Source: Gammaproteobacteria bacterium (GTDB lineage: Bacteria; Pseudomonadota; Gammaproteobacteria; GRL18). Taken from it: DNA of 32,529 nucleotides. Of the stretch, positions 1-8,413 are shown piece by piece. The stretch covers positions 1-32,529 of the forward strand of contig JALTKC010000545.1 of NCBI GenBank assembly GCA_027076245.1, given 5' to 3'. Position numbers and translations under genes: made by a program. A model generated the notes under the pieces. It searched no databases. It worked only from the letters and a program-made list of their open reading frames with translations, and was not told the DNA's origin. Numbering within the stretch: the first letter of the stretch is position 1; every line of letters starts with the position of its first letter.

Positions 1-434
1 ATTTTGAACGTTATCCCGGTGTTAAAGTGTATATGGAGCGCATGCGGGAACTGGCCAGAGAACAGGGTTATGTAGAAACCGTGTTTGGCAGGCGACTGTA
101 TATTCCTGAAATCAATTCACGCAATGGCCAGCGCCGGCAATACGCGGAACGTACTGCCATTAATGCGCCGATGCAGGGCAGTGCAGCCGATATTATTAAA
201 CGTGCAATGCTGGATATGGATCGCTGGCTGTGCCAGGAAGCATCAGAAGGTCAGCCATTTGACGGTATTTTAATGACCATGCAGGTGCATGATGAGCTGG
301 TATTTGAAGTTCCGCAAGGCATACTTGAACCGTCAGTGGAAAAAATAACGTCCATTATGAGTCAGGCCGCCAGCCTGAAAGTGCCACTGATTGCCGATGC
401 CGGTATTGGTGATAACTGGGATGAAGCGCATTAA
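1..434 (+). CDS. polA: DNA polymerase I, C-terminal fragment (5' truncated by window edge)
   Basis: Frame is open from base 3 (FERYPGVKVYMERMRELAREQGYVETVFGRRLYIPEI...); family A polymerase motifs including MQVHDELVFEVP near the C-terminus; stop at 432-434. Confidence 0.95.
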   Translation, partial: FERYPGVKVYMERMRELAREQGYVETVFGRRLYIPEINSRNGQRRQYAERTAINAPMQGSAADIIKRAMLDMDRWLCQEASEGQPFDGILMTMQVHDELVFEVPQGILEPSVEKITSIMSQAASLKVPLIADAGIGDNWDEAH

Positions 435-485
435 CCGTACCGATAATAATTACAGCAACTACTATAACCGTTTAAGAAAAACAGT

Positions 486-1601
486 ATGAGTGAAGAACAC
501 GACAATTCTCAGATAGAAAACAGCCTTGAGCAGGATAACAGCCTTGAGCCAGAAAACAGCCCTGAGCCAGAAAACAGCCCTGAGCCAGAAAACAGCCATG
601 AGCCAGAAAACAGCCATGAGCCAGATAAAAGCGCTGAGCAGACGCCAGTATCAGCAACAGATGATCCGTCAATTCAGGCATCCCTGCAGCAACTGGCAGA
701 AACCGAACAGGCTGAAAAACAATCCATTAGCCGTGTGCATACCGTTGACAGTGTAAAACATATTGTTGAAGGCGCTATTCATGCGGCAGGTAAGGCGATA
801 TCTATTGATAAACTATTAAGTCTTTTCCCGGATGATGAAGTGGTTGAAAAAACGGTGCTGCGTCAGGCCATTGAACAGTTAATGCAGGATTATCAGAACC
901 GGGGGGTGGAACTGGTGGAAGTCAGCAGCGGTTTTCGCTTTCAGGTGGCCCAGAGTGTTGCCCCCTGGGTGGCGCGCTTATGGGAAGAAAAGCCGCAGAA
1001 ATATTCCCGTGCCTTGCTGGAAACGCTGGCACTGGTCGCCTACCGTCAGCCCATTACCCGGGGAGAAATTGAAGACATCCGTGGAGTCAGTGTCAGCAGT
1101 CAGATCATTCGAACCCTGGTAGAACGTGAGTGGATACGGGTTATAGGCCACCGGGATGTACCGGGAAAACCGGCCATGTACGCGACCACCCGCCAGTTTC
1201 TGGATTATTTTGGGCTTAAAAAGCTTGATGAACTGCCCAGTCTGTCGGAAATACGGGATCTGGACGTTATTAATGCAGAGCTGGATTTCGGTACAGAAGC
1301 GCCGCAAGATGTTGAAACAGTGCAGACAGAAGATGATGCTGCACAACAGGGCGAAGAACAGGATTTATTTACAGCGGATGAAGATGAATCTGCAGATAAT
1401 GAATCGGAAGATAATGTTACAGACAACAATGAAACAGAAGAACGTATTGATATTGATGTGGAACTGGCTGCATTAAAAGAAACCTATCAGCAGATTGATT
1501 CACTCAATAAACAGGAACAGGAAATTATTGCCGAAGCACAACAGAGTATCGGGCATAGTCAGGATAATAAGCCGGATCCGGAAAACCAATCAGATGAGTA
1601 A
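486..1601 (+). CDS. scpB: Segregation and condensation protein B (ScpB) with low-complexity acidic N- and C-terminal extensions
   Basis: Core HIVEGAIHAAGKAISIDKLLSLFP...RFQVAQSVAPWVARLWEEKPQKYSRALLETLALVAYRQPITRGEIEDIRGVSVSSQIIRTLVEREWIRVIGHRDVPGKPAMYATTRQFLDYFGL is characteristic of ScpB; followed by rluB, a common arrangement. Confidence 0.93.
   Translation: MSEEHDNSQIENSLEQDNSLEPENSPEPENSPEPENSHEPENSHEPDKSAEQTPVSATDDPSIQASLQQLAETEQAEKQSISRVHTVDSVKHIVEGAIHAAGKAISIDKLLSLFPDDEVVEKTVLRQAIEQLMQDYQNRGVELVEVSSGFRFQVAQSVAPWVARLWEEKPQKYSRALLETLALVAYRQPITRGEIEDIRGVSVSSQIIRTLVEREWIRVIGHRDVPGKPAMYATTRQFLDYFGLKKLDELPSLSEIRDLDVINAELDFGTEAPQDVETVQTEDDAAQQGEEQDLFTADEDESADNESEDNVTDNNETEERIDIDVELAALKETYQQIDSLNKQEQEIIAEAQQSIGHSQDNKPDPENQSDE
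513..638 (+). repeat. 18-bp tandem repeat (about 7 units, consensus CCAGAAAACAGCCCTGAG) inside scpB
   Basis: Read directly: units at 513-530, 531-548, 549-566, 567-584, 585-602, 603-620, 621-638; the central four differ only at one position (CCCTGAG/CCATGAG). Encodes PENSPE/PENSHE repeats. Confidence 0.95.
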
Positions 1602-1610
1602 CAAAATACC

Positions 1611-2654
1611 ATGACAAATTATTACCGATCCTCACCAAAACCTTCTTCAAAAGAAGGGGGAGCCAAACGTAAACCGGGGAAACCTCAGAACTCTGAGCGA
1701 ATTTTCAGTGAACACCTGGATACTATGGATACCGGGAATGAACATCCTGTAAATCAGCCAAAAATAGCTCCGGCCCCGGAAGGTGAAAAACTGCAGAAGG
1801 TTATTGCCCGTTCAGGTCATACTTCCCGGCGTGAAGCTGAGCGCCTGATCGCCCAGGGCCGGATTAAAATAGGAGAACGGGTAGCTCAGCTGGGTGATCG
1901 GGTAGCCGGTGACGATGCAATTTTTCTGGATGATAAGGAACTCTTTATTGCCTGGGAAAAGCCCCGTCAGAGAGTACTGGTGTATAACAAACCTGAAGGT
2001 GAGATTTGCAGTCGTAAGGATCCCGAGCACCCTAATACTATTTTTGATGATCTGCCTAATCTTAAAATCGGCCGCTGGATTTCTGTTGGTCGGCTGGATA
2101 TTAATACCACCGGTTTGATTTTGCTAACCAATGACGGTGAACTGGCCAATCTGTTAATGCATCCTTCCAGTGAAATAGAACGGGAATATGCGGTACGGGT
2201 GCTGGGTGAGGTAACAGACGATGATATTGAACAGCTAAAATCCGGTGTGCAACTGGAAGATGGTGTGGCCAGTTTTGATAAAATTACCTATATCGGCGGG
2301 CAGGGAGCCAACCACTGGTATCATGTCACCCTTAAAGAAGGGCGTAATCGTGAAGTCCGCCGGATGTGGGAATCTCTGGGAATTACTGTCAGTCGCCTGT
2401 CTCGTATTCGTTATGGTGTGGTAGAACTGCCCAGAGGACAGAAGCCTGGTCGCTGGGAAGAGCTGGATGAAAAGGGTATGCAGGAACTGTATGCCAGTGT
2501 GGGGCTGAAAGTACAGCGCCCTAAAACCGATCATCGCGGCAGAATCATATCACCTAATAATCAGCGTCAGCGTAAAGGTAAGGCTAAAAAGCGTCTGCTT
2601 ATGCCGGATAATCGAAGAAAGTCTCAGAAACTTAAAAAACGTAAAGGCCGCTAG
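1611..2654 (+). CDS. rluB: 23S rRNA pseudouridine synthase B (RluB/RsuA family)
   Basis: S4 domain (EKLQKVIARSGHTSRREAERLIAQGRIKI) followed by catalytic GRLDINTTGLILLTNDGELANLLMHPSSEIEREYAVRV and EGRNREVRRMWESLG; Lys/Arg-rich tail. Confidence 0.93.
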   Translation: MTNYYRSSPKPSSKEGGAKRKPGKPQNSERIFSEHLDTMDTGNEHPVNQPKIAPAPEGEKLQKVIARSGHTSRREAERLIAQGRIKIGERVAQLGDRVAGDDAIFLDDKELFIAWEKPRQRVLVYNKPEGEICSRKDPEHPNTIFDDLPNLKIGRWISVGRLDINTTGLILLTNDGELANLLMHPSSEIEREYAVRVLGEVTDDDIEQLKSGVQLEDGVASFDKITYIGGQGANHWYHVTLKEGRNREVRRMWESLGITVSRLSRIRYGVVELPRGQKPGRWEELDEKGMQELYASVGLKVQRPKTDHRGRIISPNNQRQRKGKAKKRLLMPDNRRKSQKLKKRKGR

Positions 2655-3097
2655 GCAATCTGGTTCAGTTCATGTTCGGCTTTGACATCAGGCTCCTGGG
2701 TGATCAACAGATTGCCCATGATTTTATGCGGGTACTCAAAGTAGTGATCCACCAGAACAATGGTTTTATTGCCTTTTTTCTGTTGAATAATCTGATCCAG
2801 AACCGGGATAAGGTTGCGGTCTTTTAGTTCGGTACTGAAACCCACCAGCAAATAAATACCAAATAATTTACTTTGACGTATATGGTTAATAACCATTTCC
2901 GGTGTTGTAGTATTCGGTATTTTAATATGGGAAGCTTCCATTCGGTACAGGCCGACTCCTTTTTCCCAGATATAAATGGCCTTGCCTTCTCTGCCCAGAG
3001 GACGGAAGTCATTTATGGTCTGCTCGGGATTATTGGTTTCCAGAGCAATAAGTTTGTATCCGGTTTGGAGAATTTTTTCCAGATTTTCCTGCTGCAT
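2651..3097 (-). CDS. Hypothetical 148-aa protein; resembles the N-terminal, non-ATPase region of Ycf46-like AAA proteins
   Basis: Start reassigned from the ORF track (3388) to ATG at 3097 to avoid overlap with the GGDEF gene; a GAGG-like RBS precedes it. MQQENLEKILQTGYKLIALETNNPEQTINDF...AIYIWEKGVGLYRM...GIYLLVGFSTELKDRNLIPVLDQI. Similarity is by eye only. Confidence 0.6.
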   Translation of the reverse strand: MQQENLEKILQTGYKLIALETNNPEQTINDFRPLGREGKAIYIWEKGVGLYRMEASHIKIPNTTTPEMVINHIRQSKLFGIYLLVGFSTELKDRNLIPVLDQIIQQKKGNKTIVLVDHYFEYPHKIMGNLLITQEPDVKAEHELNQIA

Positions 3098-3212
3098 GTC
3101 AACCTCGGAAGAAAAATAACGGCTGTTGTTTGATGGTTCTTTAATTAAAAGTATAACAGCTATACCAGAATAAACTGTGAACCAGATAGAAGATTTAGTT
3201 GGCAGGTAAAAT

Positions 3213-4127
3213 TTACTTGCAAACCACCTGATTACGGCCAGACTTTTTGGCCTGATATAAAGCCTGATCCGCTCTTTCAAACAGGCTGGTCTGACTGTCT
3301 TCAGGCTGAAACAGACTGATCCCCATACTGACCGTAACATATATGTTCTGACCATTGCAGATGCAGGGAGTGTCCTGTACAGTTTCACGAATACGTTCAG
3401 CTAACTGACGGGCACCATCAAAAGAAGTGTTGTTTAATAACAGAGTAAATTCTTCACCTCCGTAACGGAACAGGGCATCGGTAGTACGGGTGCATTGCCG
3501 TACACATTCGGTCAGGTGTTTTAAAACACAGTCACCGGTGGCATGGCCGTAGGTATCATTAACCTGTTTAAAAAAGTCAATATCCAGTGCAATCAGGCTT
3601 AAAGGGGTTTTGTTCCGGTTGCTCAGTTCCATTTCCCGGTTAAAAATATTGTCCATAGAGAAACGGTTTAAAGCGCCGGTCAGCGGATCGTGCAGGGCTG
3701 ACTGTATGGCCTGATTGTAATCCAGAGCATTTTTTAAAGGTAGTAATACTGCCACCAGTGTTTTTTCAATAAATTTCTGTTCTTTTGCGGTAAAACGGGT
3801 ACGGCGAACCAGGGCTATTTCACCCAGTTCTTTTTTATGCAGCACCAGCTGATAGGACACCATGTGACGTCCCCGGCTGTCCATTTCTTTCTGTTCGTTG
3901 GGTGGCAGATAAAGAATATCATCCAGATTTAGAATGGGGGAGACTTCCAGTTTGAACAGGGTAATGAGTTTATCCAGTTCCAGGGTGGAATGCAGCTTGT
4001 TTGCCAGCTCCAGTAATACCTGTTTATCCGCATTAAGATTATCAATGGTTTTACTGATTTGGCTGCTGTCGTGATTCATTGCAGCATTAGTAGAACCTTT
4101 TACAATAGATAATGTTGGATTTGCCAT
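3213..4127 (-). CDS. GGDEF-domain diguanylate cyclase with N-terminal sensory-type region
   Basis: DPLTGALNRFSMDNIF...LIALDIDFFKQVNDTYGHATGDCVLKHL...RTTDALFRYGGEEFTLLL: intact GGEEF active site plus an RxxD (RTTD) I-site five residues upstream. Confidence 0.93.
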   Translation of the reverse strand: MANPTLSIVKGSTNAAMNHDSSQISKTIDNLNADKQVLLELANKLHSTLELDKLITLFKLEVSPILNLDDILYLPPNEQKEMDSRGRHMVSYQLVLHKKELGEIALVRRTRFTAKEQKFIEKTLVAVLLPLKNALDYNQAIQSALHDPLTGALNRFSMDNIFNREMELSNRNKTPLSLIALDIDFFKQVNDTYGHATGDCVLKHLTECVRQCTRTTDALFRYGGEEFTLLLNNTSFDGARQLAERIRETVQDTPCICNGQNIYVTVSMGISLFQPEDSQTSLFERADQALYQAKKSGRNQVVCK

Positions 4128-4433
4128 TTTCTTTTACCCGTTTAACAATTTATAACAGGTTATGCTTATTTCGTGCCAATTATATTGGTGTGTTAAAAAT
4201 AATATAAAAAACAACAAGATATATTAATTCTGTTTTTGCTTTAAGAAAGGATGACTGCTTTTTGACACAGGGGGAGGAGAAAGCTTGCCTGTTTGAAAAA
4301 TAAATGTGATGGAAATTTGACCATCTTTGAGATAGAACTGATTAAATTTTTATTGGTCTATCTATAAAGCTTAAAGCATTTCTAAACCGACAAAAAACAA
4401 AATATAATTAAAAATAAACCTGGAAGAATAATA

Positions 4434-5534
4434 ATGAAAAATAGTTTACTACCGACATACCTGAAAACATTACTCTTACCACTGATGTTTTTTATCAATC
4501 CGGTCAATGCCGCTGGTGAGGGACAGCTTAAAGAGGGACTGGTTAATCCCGGCTTTTATGACAAGCCGGCCTGGTTTAAACAGAGCTTTCTGGATCTGCA
4601 GGATGATCTGGAAGACGCAAATGCCAGTAATAAAATAATTTTTTTATACTTTCATCAGGATGGCTGCCCATACTGTAAAAAAATGCTGGAAGTTAATTTT
4701 ACCGACAAAGATATTGTCAATAAAATGAAACAGCATTATGACGTGCTGGAAATCAATATGTGGGGTGATCGGCCGGTGACCTTAATGGACGGCACCGAAG
4801 TGACTGAAAAAGAATTTGCCCGCCGGATGAAGGTTATGTTTACGCCCACTCTGGTGGCACTGGATCCCCAGGGTAAACCCATGTTCCGTATAAATGGATA
4901 TTATGCGCCCGACAAGTTTACCGTGGTACTGGATTATTTATTACTAAAAAAACAAAAACTGGCCAGTGGTGAAAAGAATATCCCGACGTTTAAAGATTAT
5001 TATCAACAGAAAAAAAACGAGCAGAAAACCGCCAAACCATCGTCTGGACTGTTTACAGAAAAGTTTATTGTTAAAACAGATAATCTTAAACAGCTGATAG
5101 AATCCAGTCAGCGTCCGGTCATGATTTTATTTGAACAGGCTGATTGTGCTGAATGTAAGGAACTGCATGGTGATGTGTTCAGGCGCTTGCCGGTTTATCA
5201 GAAGTTAAAAAAATACACCATTGCTCAGGTGGATATTAATTCCCCGGAGCAGATAACTACCCCGGATGGCCGAAAAATATCTCAGCAGGACTACGCTATA
5301 GAACTGGGCATACAGTACACCCCCTCCATTTATTTTTATCAGCCGGGTCAGAAGGGCGCCGAACATAAACCGGTTTTTAAAGCCGAGGCCTATTTAAAAT
5401 CCTTTCATATGCAGGTTCTGTTTGATTACGTACTGCAGCAGGCTTATCTTGAAGAACCAGAATTTCAGCGTTATGTTCAGGATTATGCGGAGAAGCTACG
5501 GGAAGAAGGCAAGGAGGTGGACCTGTGGAAATAG
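4434..5534 (+). CDS. Exported thioredoxin-fold protein with two thioredoxin-like domains (SoxW/thioredoxin_2-like)
   Basis: N-terminal signal-like segment (LLLPLMFFINPVNA); first CxxC FLYFHQDGCPYCKKM, second CxxC ILFEQADCAECKEL; each followed by a cis-Pro-type TPTLVA / TPSIYF strand. Confidence 0.85.
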   Translation: MKNSLLPTYLKTLLLPLMFFINPVNAAGEGQLKEGLVNPGFYDKPAWFKQSFLDLQDDLEDANASNKIIFLYFHQDGCPYCKKMLEVNFTDKDIVNKMKQHYDVLEINMWGDRPVTLMDGTEVTEKEFARRMKVMFTPTLVALDPQGKPMFRINGYYAPDKFTVVLDYLLLKKQKLASGEKNIPTFKDYYQQKKNEQKTAKPSSGLFTEKFIVKTDNLKQLIESSQRPVMILFEQADCAECKELHGDVFRRLPVYQKLKKYTIAQVDINSPEQITTPDGRKISQQDYAIELGIQYTPSIYFYQPGQKGAEHKPVFKAEAYLKSFHMQVLFDYVLQQAYLEEPEFQRYVQDYAEKLREEGKEVDLWK

Positions 5535-5544
5535 GCCGGTCACA

Positions 5545-6087
5545 TTAATAGTTCTTTCTGATTAAAATATAAACGGCTCCGGTTCCCCCGTCTCTGGGCT
5601 GGGCAGATGAAAAAGCCAGCACATCGGGGTGCTGTCTCAGCCAGCTGTTAACCTTGTTTTTTAATACTGGCTGTTCAGAATCGGCCCGGTAGCCTTTGCC
5701 ATGTACCAGCAGGACACAGCGCATCTGTTGCTGCTGGGCAAACTGAATAAAGGCCTGCAGATCGTCCCGGGCATCATCACTGGTTAAACCGTGCAGATCA
5801 TGATGGTCTTCAATGGGCAGTTTGCCCTGGCGAAGCTGTTTCTGAAGTTTTAACTGCACACCGGACCGGGCAAAAAAGATAAATTCTTCACCGGTAACAT
5901 TAGCTGTTTCCCAGGCATCAGAGAGCATACTGTTCTGCTGGGGTTCGGAATAATCATTTTTATCTCGAAATGGCCGGGTATTTCGATTATGCGCATAGAG
6001 GTCAATACGGTCTGTTTTAAGCGGTTTTACCCCTTTTATCGCCTCCTGAAAACTGAAATCCTCATCATCTGCGTGTTTTTTGCTCAT
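5545..6087 (-). CDS. Smr domain protein (SmrA/MutS2 C-terminal-like)
   Basis: DHHDLHGLTSDDARDDLQAFIQFAQQQQMRCVLLVHGKGYR...LKNKVNSWLRQHPDVLAFSSAQPRDGGTGAVYILIRK: LHG and HGKG signatures. Confidence 0.92.
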   Translation of the reverse strand: MSKKHADDEDFSFQEAIKGVKPLKTDRIDLYAHNRNTRPFRDKNDYSEPQQNSMLSDAWETANVTGEEFIFFARSGVQLKLQKQLRQGKLPIEDHHDLHGLTSDDARDDLQAFIQFAQQQQMRCVLLVHGKGYRADSEQPVLKNKVNSWLRQHPDVLAFSSAQPRDGGTGAVYILIRKNY

Positions 6088-6205
6088 AATTTCGTAAAAT
6101 ACCTGAAAAATATCATGTAAATGTATGAAAAAAGTCTGTTTTTAAGTATTATCTCATGTGGTTTGAGCAAAATAAAATAATTATCGACATAATATATACA
6201 ACTCT

Positions 6206-7033
6206 ATGCACATTCTTGTAAGTAATGATGATGGTTACCTGGCTGAGGGGCTGGTTTGCCTGGTGGAACATCTGCAGAAAATTGCCCGGGTGACAGTGGT
6301 TGCACCGCAGGCCGATCGCAGTGGTGCCAGTAATTCTCTGACTCTGGACAGACCCTTATTACCGGAACAGGCTGCAAATGGTTTTATTGCCATTAACGGT
6401 ACTCCAACGGATTGTGTCCATATCGCTATTACAGCCATATTGAGAAATGATCCCCCGGATATTATTGTTTCGGGAATCAATCGCGGACCTAATCTTGGGG
6501 ATGATATTCTGTATTCCGGTACTGTAGCCGCCGCAACGGAAGGGCGCTTTCTGGGCTTGCCGGCTATTGCGGTTTCACTGGGCAGTTTTGAGGGTAAGTA
6601 TTTTTCTACGGCAGCACAGGTGGTAGTAGAGATTATTGAGAAACTGCAGCAGGAACCCCTGAACGCGGATACCATTTTAAATATTAATGTGCCGGATATT
6701 GAATATTCGCAACTGGAAGCATTTCAGGCTACCCGGCTGGGCAAGCGGCATAAGGCAGAACCGGCAGTGGAAGCCGTCGATCCTCGTAATAGAAAAGTGT
6801 ACTGGCTGGGGCCGGTTGGTGATGAAGCGGATGCCGGGCCGGGCACGGATTTTTATGCGCTTAACAACAACCGGGTATCCATTACACCCATCAAAATTGA
6901 TCTGACCAATTATGAGCTGTTAAATTCTGTTGAACACTGGCTGAAGACTTTAAATAACACGGATAAGCATAATAAGGCTATTAATAATAGTAATAGCAGC
7001 GATAATAAAAAAGGACGGGATAAAGCACAATGA
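6206..7033 (+). CDS. surE: 5'/3'-nucleotidase SurE
   Basis: MHILVSNDDGYLAEGLVCLVEHL...VVAPQADRSGASNSLTLDRPL...NGTPTDCVHIAI...DIIVSGINRGPNLGDDILYSGTVAAATEG. Confidence 0.97.
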   Translation: MHILVSNDDGYLAEGLVCLVEHLQKIARVTVVAPQADRSGASNSLTLDRPLLPEQAANGFIAINGTPTDCVHIAITAILRNDPPDIIVSGINRGPNLGDDILYSGTVAAATEGRFLGLPAIAVSLGSFEGKYFSTAAQVVVEIIEKLQQEPLNADTILNINVPDIEYSQLEAFQATRLGKRHKAEPAVEAVDPRNRKVYWLGPVGDEADAGPGTDFYALNNNRVSITPIKIDLTNYELLNSVEHWLKTLNNTDKHNKAINNSNSSDNKKGRDKAQ

Positions 7034-7692
7034 GTCTATCCATTCATGGTGTAGGGATGACATCACAACGTACCAGGGACAGATTAATTGATATTTTAAG
7101 ACAGCAGAATATTAAAAACGAAACCGTTCTAAGCGTTATTTCAGAAATGCCCAGACACCTTTTTGTTGACGAGGCGTTGGCCAGTCGGGCTTATGAAAAC
7201 ATTTCGTTACCCATCGGACATGGTCAGACAATTTCTCAGCCCTATATGGTGGCAAAGATGACAGAACTGCTCCTGGAGGACGGTGATATTAACCGGGTGC
7301 TGGAAGTGGGTACTGGTTCAGGCTACCAGACGGCTATTTTGTCCAGACTGGTTAGACAGGTATTCAGTGTGGAACGGATCAAACCCCTGCTGGATAATGC
7401 CAGGGACAAGTTTCGTCAGTTCAGGTTAAACAACGTACTGACCCGTTATAGTGACGGCGGCTGGGGGTGGCCTGAAAAAGCACCTTTTGATGCCATAATT
7501 GTCACCGCCGCCCCTGAAGAACTGCCTATGTCCCTGCTCGAACAACTGACGGACGGAGGCAGGCTTATTATTCCCATGGGCAGAAAAGGGGAACAGGAAT
7601 TATTATTTTTTAGGAGGCTAGGTAACAAGTTTCATAAAAAAACGATAGAAAAAGTAAGTTTTGTGCCTCTGCTCAAGGGTAAAAGCGGGTAA
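7030..7692 (+). CDS. pcm: Protein-L-isoaspartate O-methyltransferase
   Basis: MSLSIHGVGMTSQRTRDRLIDILRQQNI...FVDEALASRAYENISLPIGHGQTISQPYMVAKMTELL...VLEVGTGSGYQTAIL; ATGA overlap with surE stop. Confidence 0.97.
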   Translation: MSLSIHGVGMTSQRTRDRLIDILRQQNIKNETVLSVISEMPRHLFVDEALASRAYENISLPIGHGQTISQPYMVAKMTELLLEDGDINRVLEVGTGSGYQTAILSRLVRQVFSVERIKPLLDNARDKFRQFRLNNVLTRYSDGGWGWPEKAPFDAIIVTAAPEELPMSLLEQLTDGGRLIIPMGRKGEQELLFFRRLGNKFHKKTIEKVSFVPLLKGKSG

Positions 7693-7738
7693 ATCTATAT
7701 TTTTATAACTCAGGTATTAATTCAGGATATTGCGATTA

Positions 7739-8320
7739 ATGAAATTTTTTTCCAGGCTCTATGACAAGGTTATGCAGTGGTCAAAACATCCTCATGCAGA
7801 ACGCTATCTGGCAGGATTAAGCTTTGCAGAATCATCTTTTTTCCCTATCCCTCCGGATGTGATGCTGGCTCCAATGGCACTTGCCAGAACGGACAGAGCT
7901 ATACGTTATGCCCTGATAACCACTGTGGCATCGGTTGCGGGTGGTATGCTGGGTTATGCGATTGGTTTCTGGTTTTTTGATATAATACAACCACTTATTA
8001 GTGAAGGTGGGCGATGGGAACAGCACTATACAACCACTAAAGATTGGTTTGACAAGTGGGGTTTCTGGGCCATATTTATTGCCGGTTTTTCTCCAATACC
8101 CTATAAGGTTTTTACCATTACCGCGGGTATTATGGGGATGTTTTTTTTACCTTTTGTTATTGCCTCTGCTATAGGACGGGGGTCACGTTTCTTTCTGGTT
8201 GCCGGATTAATGAAATGGGGCGGACAGGAGATGGAGCAGAAGTTAAAGCATTACATTGACTTTTTGGGCTGGTTCGTTGTATTTATTGGGGTAATTGCTT
8301 ATATTATTTACAAATTATAG
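7739..8320 (+). CDS. YqaA family (DedA/SNARE-associated type) membrane protein
   Basis: MKFFSRLYDKVMQWSKHPHAERYLAGLSFAESSFFPIPPDVMLAPMALAR...; sits between pcm and nlpD, a recurrent arrangement. ORF track starts at TTG 7730; ATG 7739 preferred. Confidence 0.88.
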   Translation: MKFFSRLYDKVMQWSKHPHAERYLAGLSFAESSFFPIPPDVMLAPMALARTDRAIRYALITTVASVAGGMLGYAIGFWFFDIIQPLISEGGRWEQHYTTTKDWFDKWGFWAIFIAGFSPIPYKVFTITAGIMGMFFLPFVIASAIGRGSRFFLVAGLMKWGGQEMEQKLKHYIDFLGWFVVFIGVIAYIIYKL

Positions 8321-8413
8321 GTGTAATATAAACTGAAATGATGCAAAACCTGTCTTGCTCATGTGCTTACTGCTGCTTCAGTAGCTTTTTCTGTATAAGT
8401 TGCCGGATTATCA

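Noticed and set aside
513-638. CRISPR-like repeats
   Set aside because: Contiguous 18-bp tandem units without spacers, in frame in scpB; a coding minisatellite, not CRISPR.
472-681. Minus-strand ORF with GCFLAQGCFLAQ repeats
   Set aside because: Antisense reading of the scpB 18-bp repeat; no independent support.
3098-3388. N-terminal extension of the 245-aa ORF into the GGDEF gene
   Set aside because: Would overlap the GGDEF catalytic region on the same strand; the internal ATG at 3097 with an RBS gives a sensible 148-aa protein.
6235-6675. Minus-strand 146-aa ORF
   Set aside because: Fully antisense to surE, with no recognisable domain.
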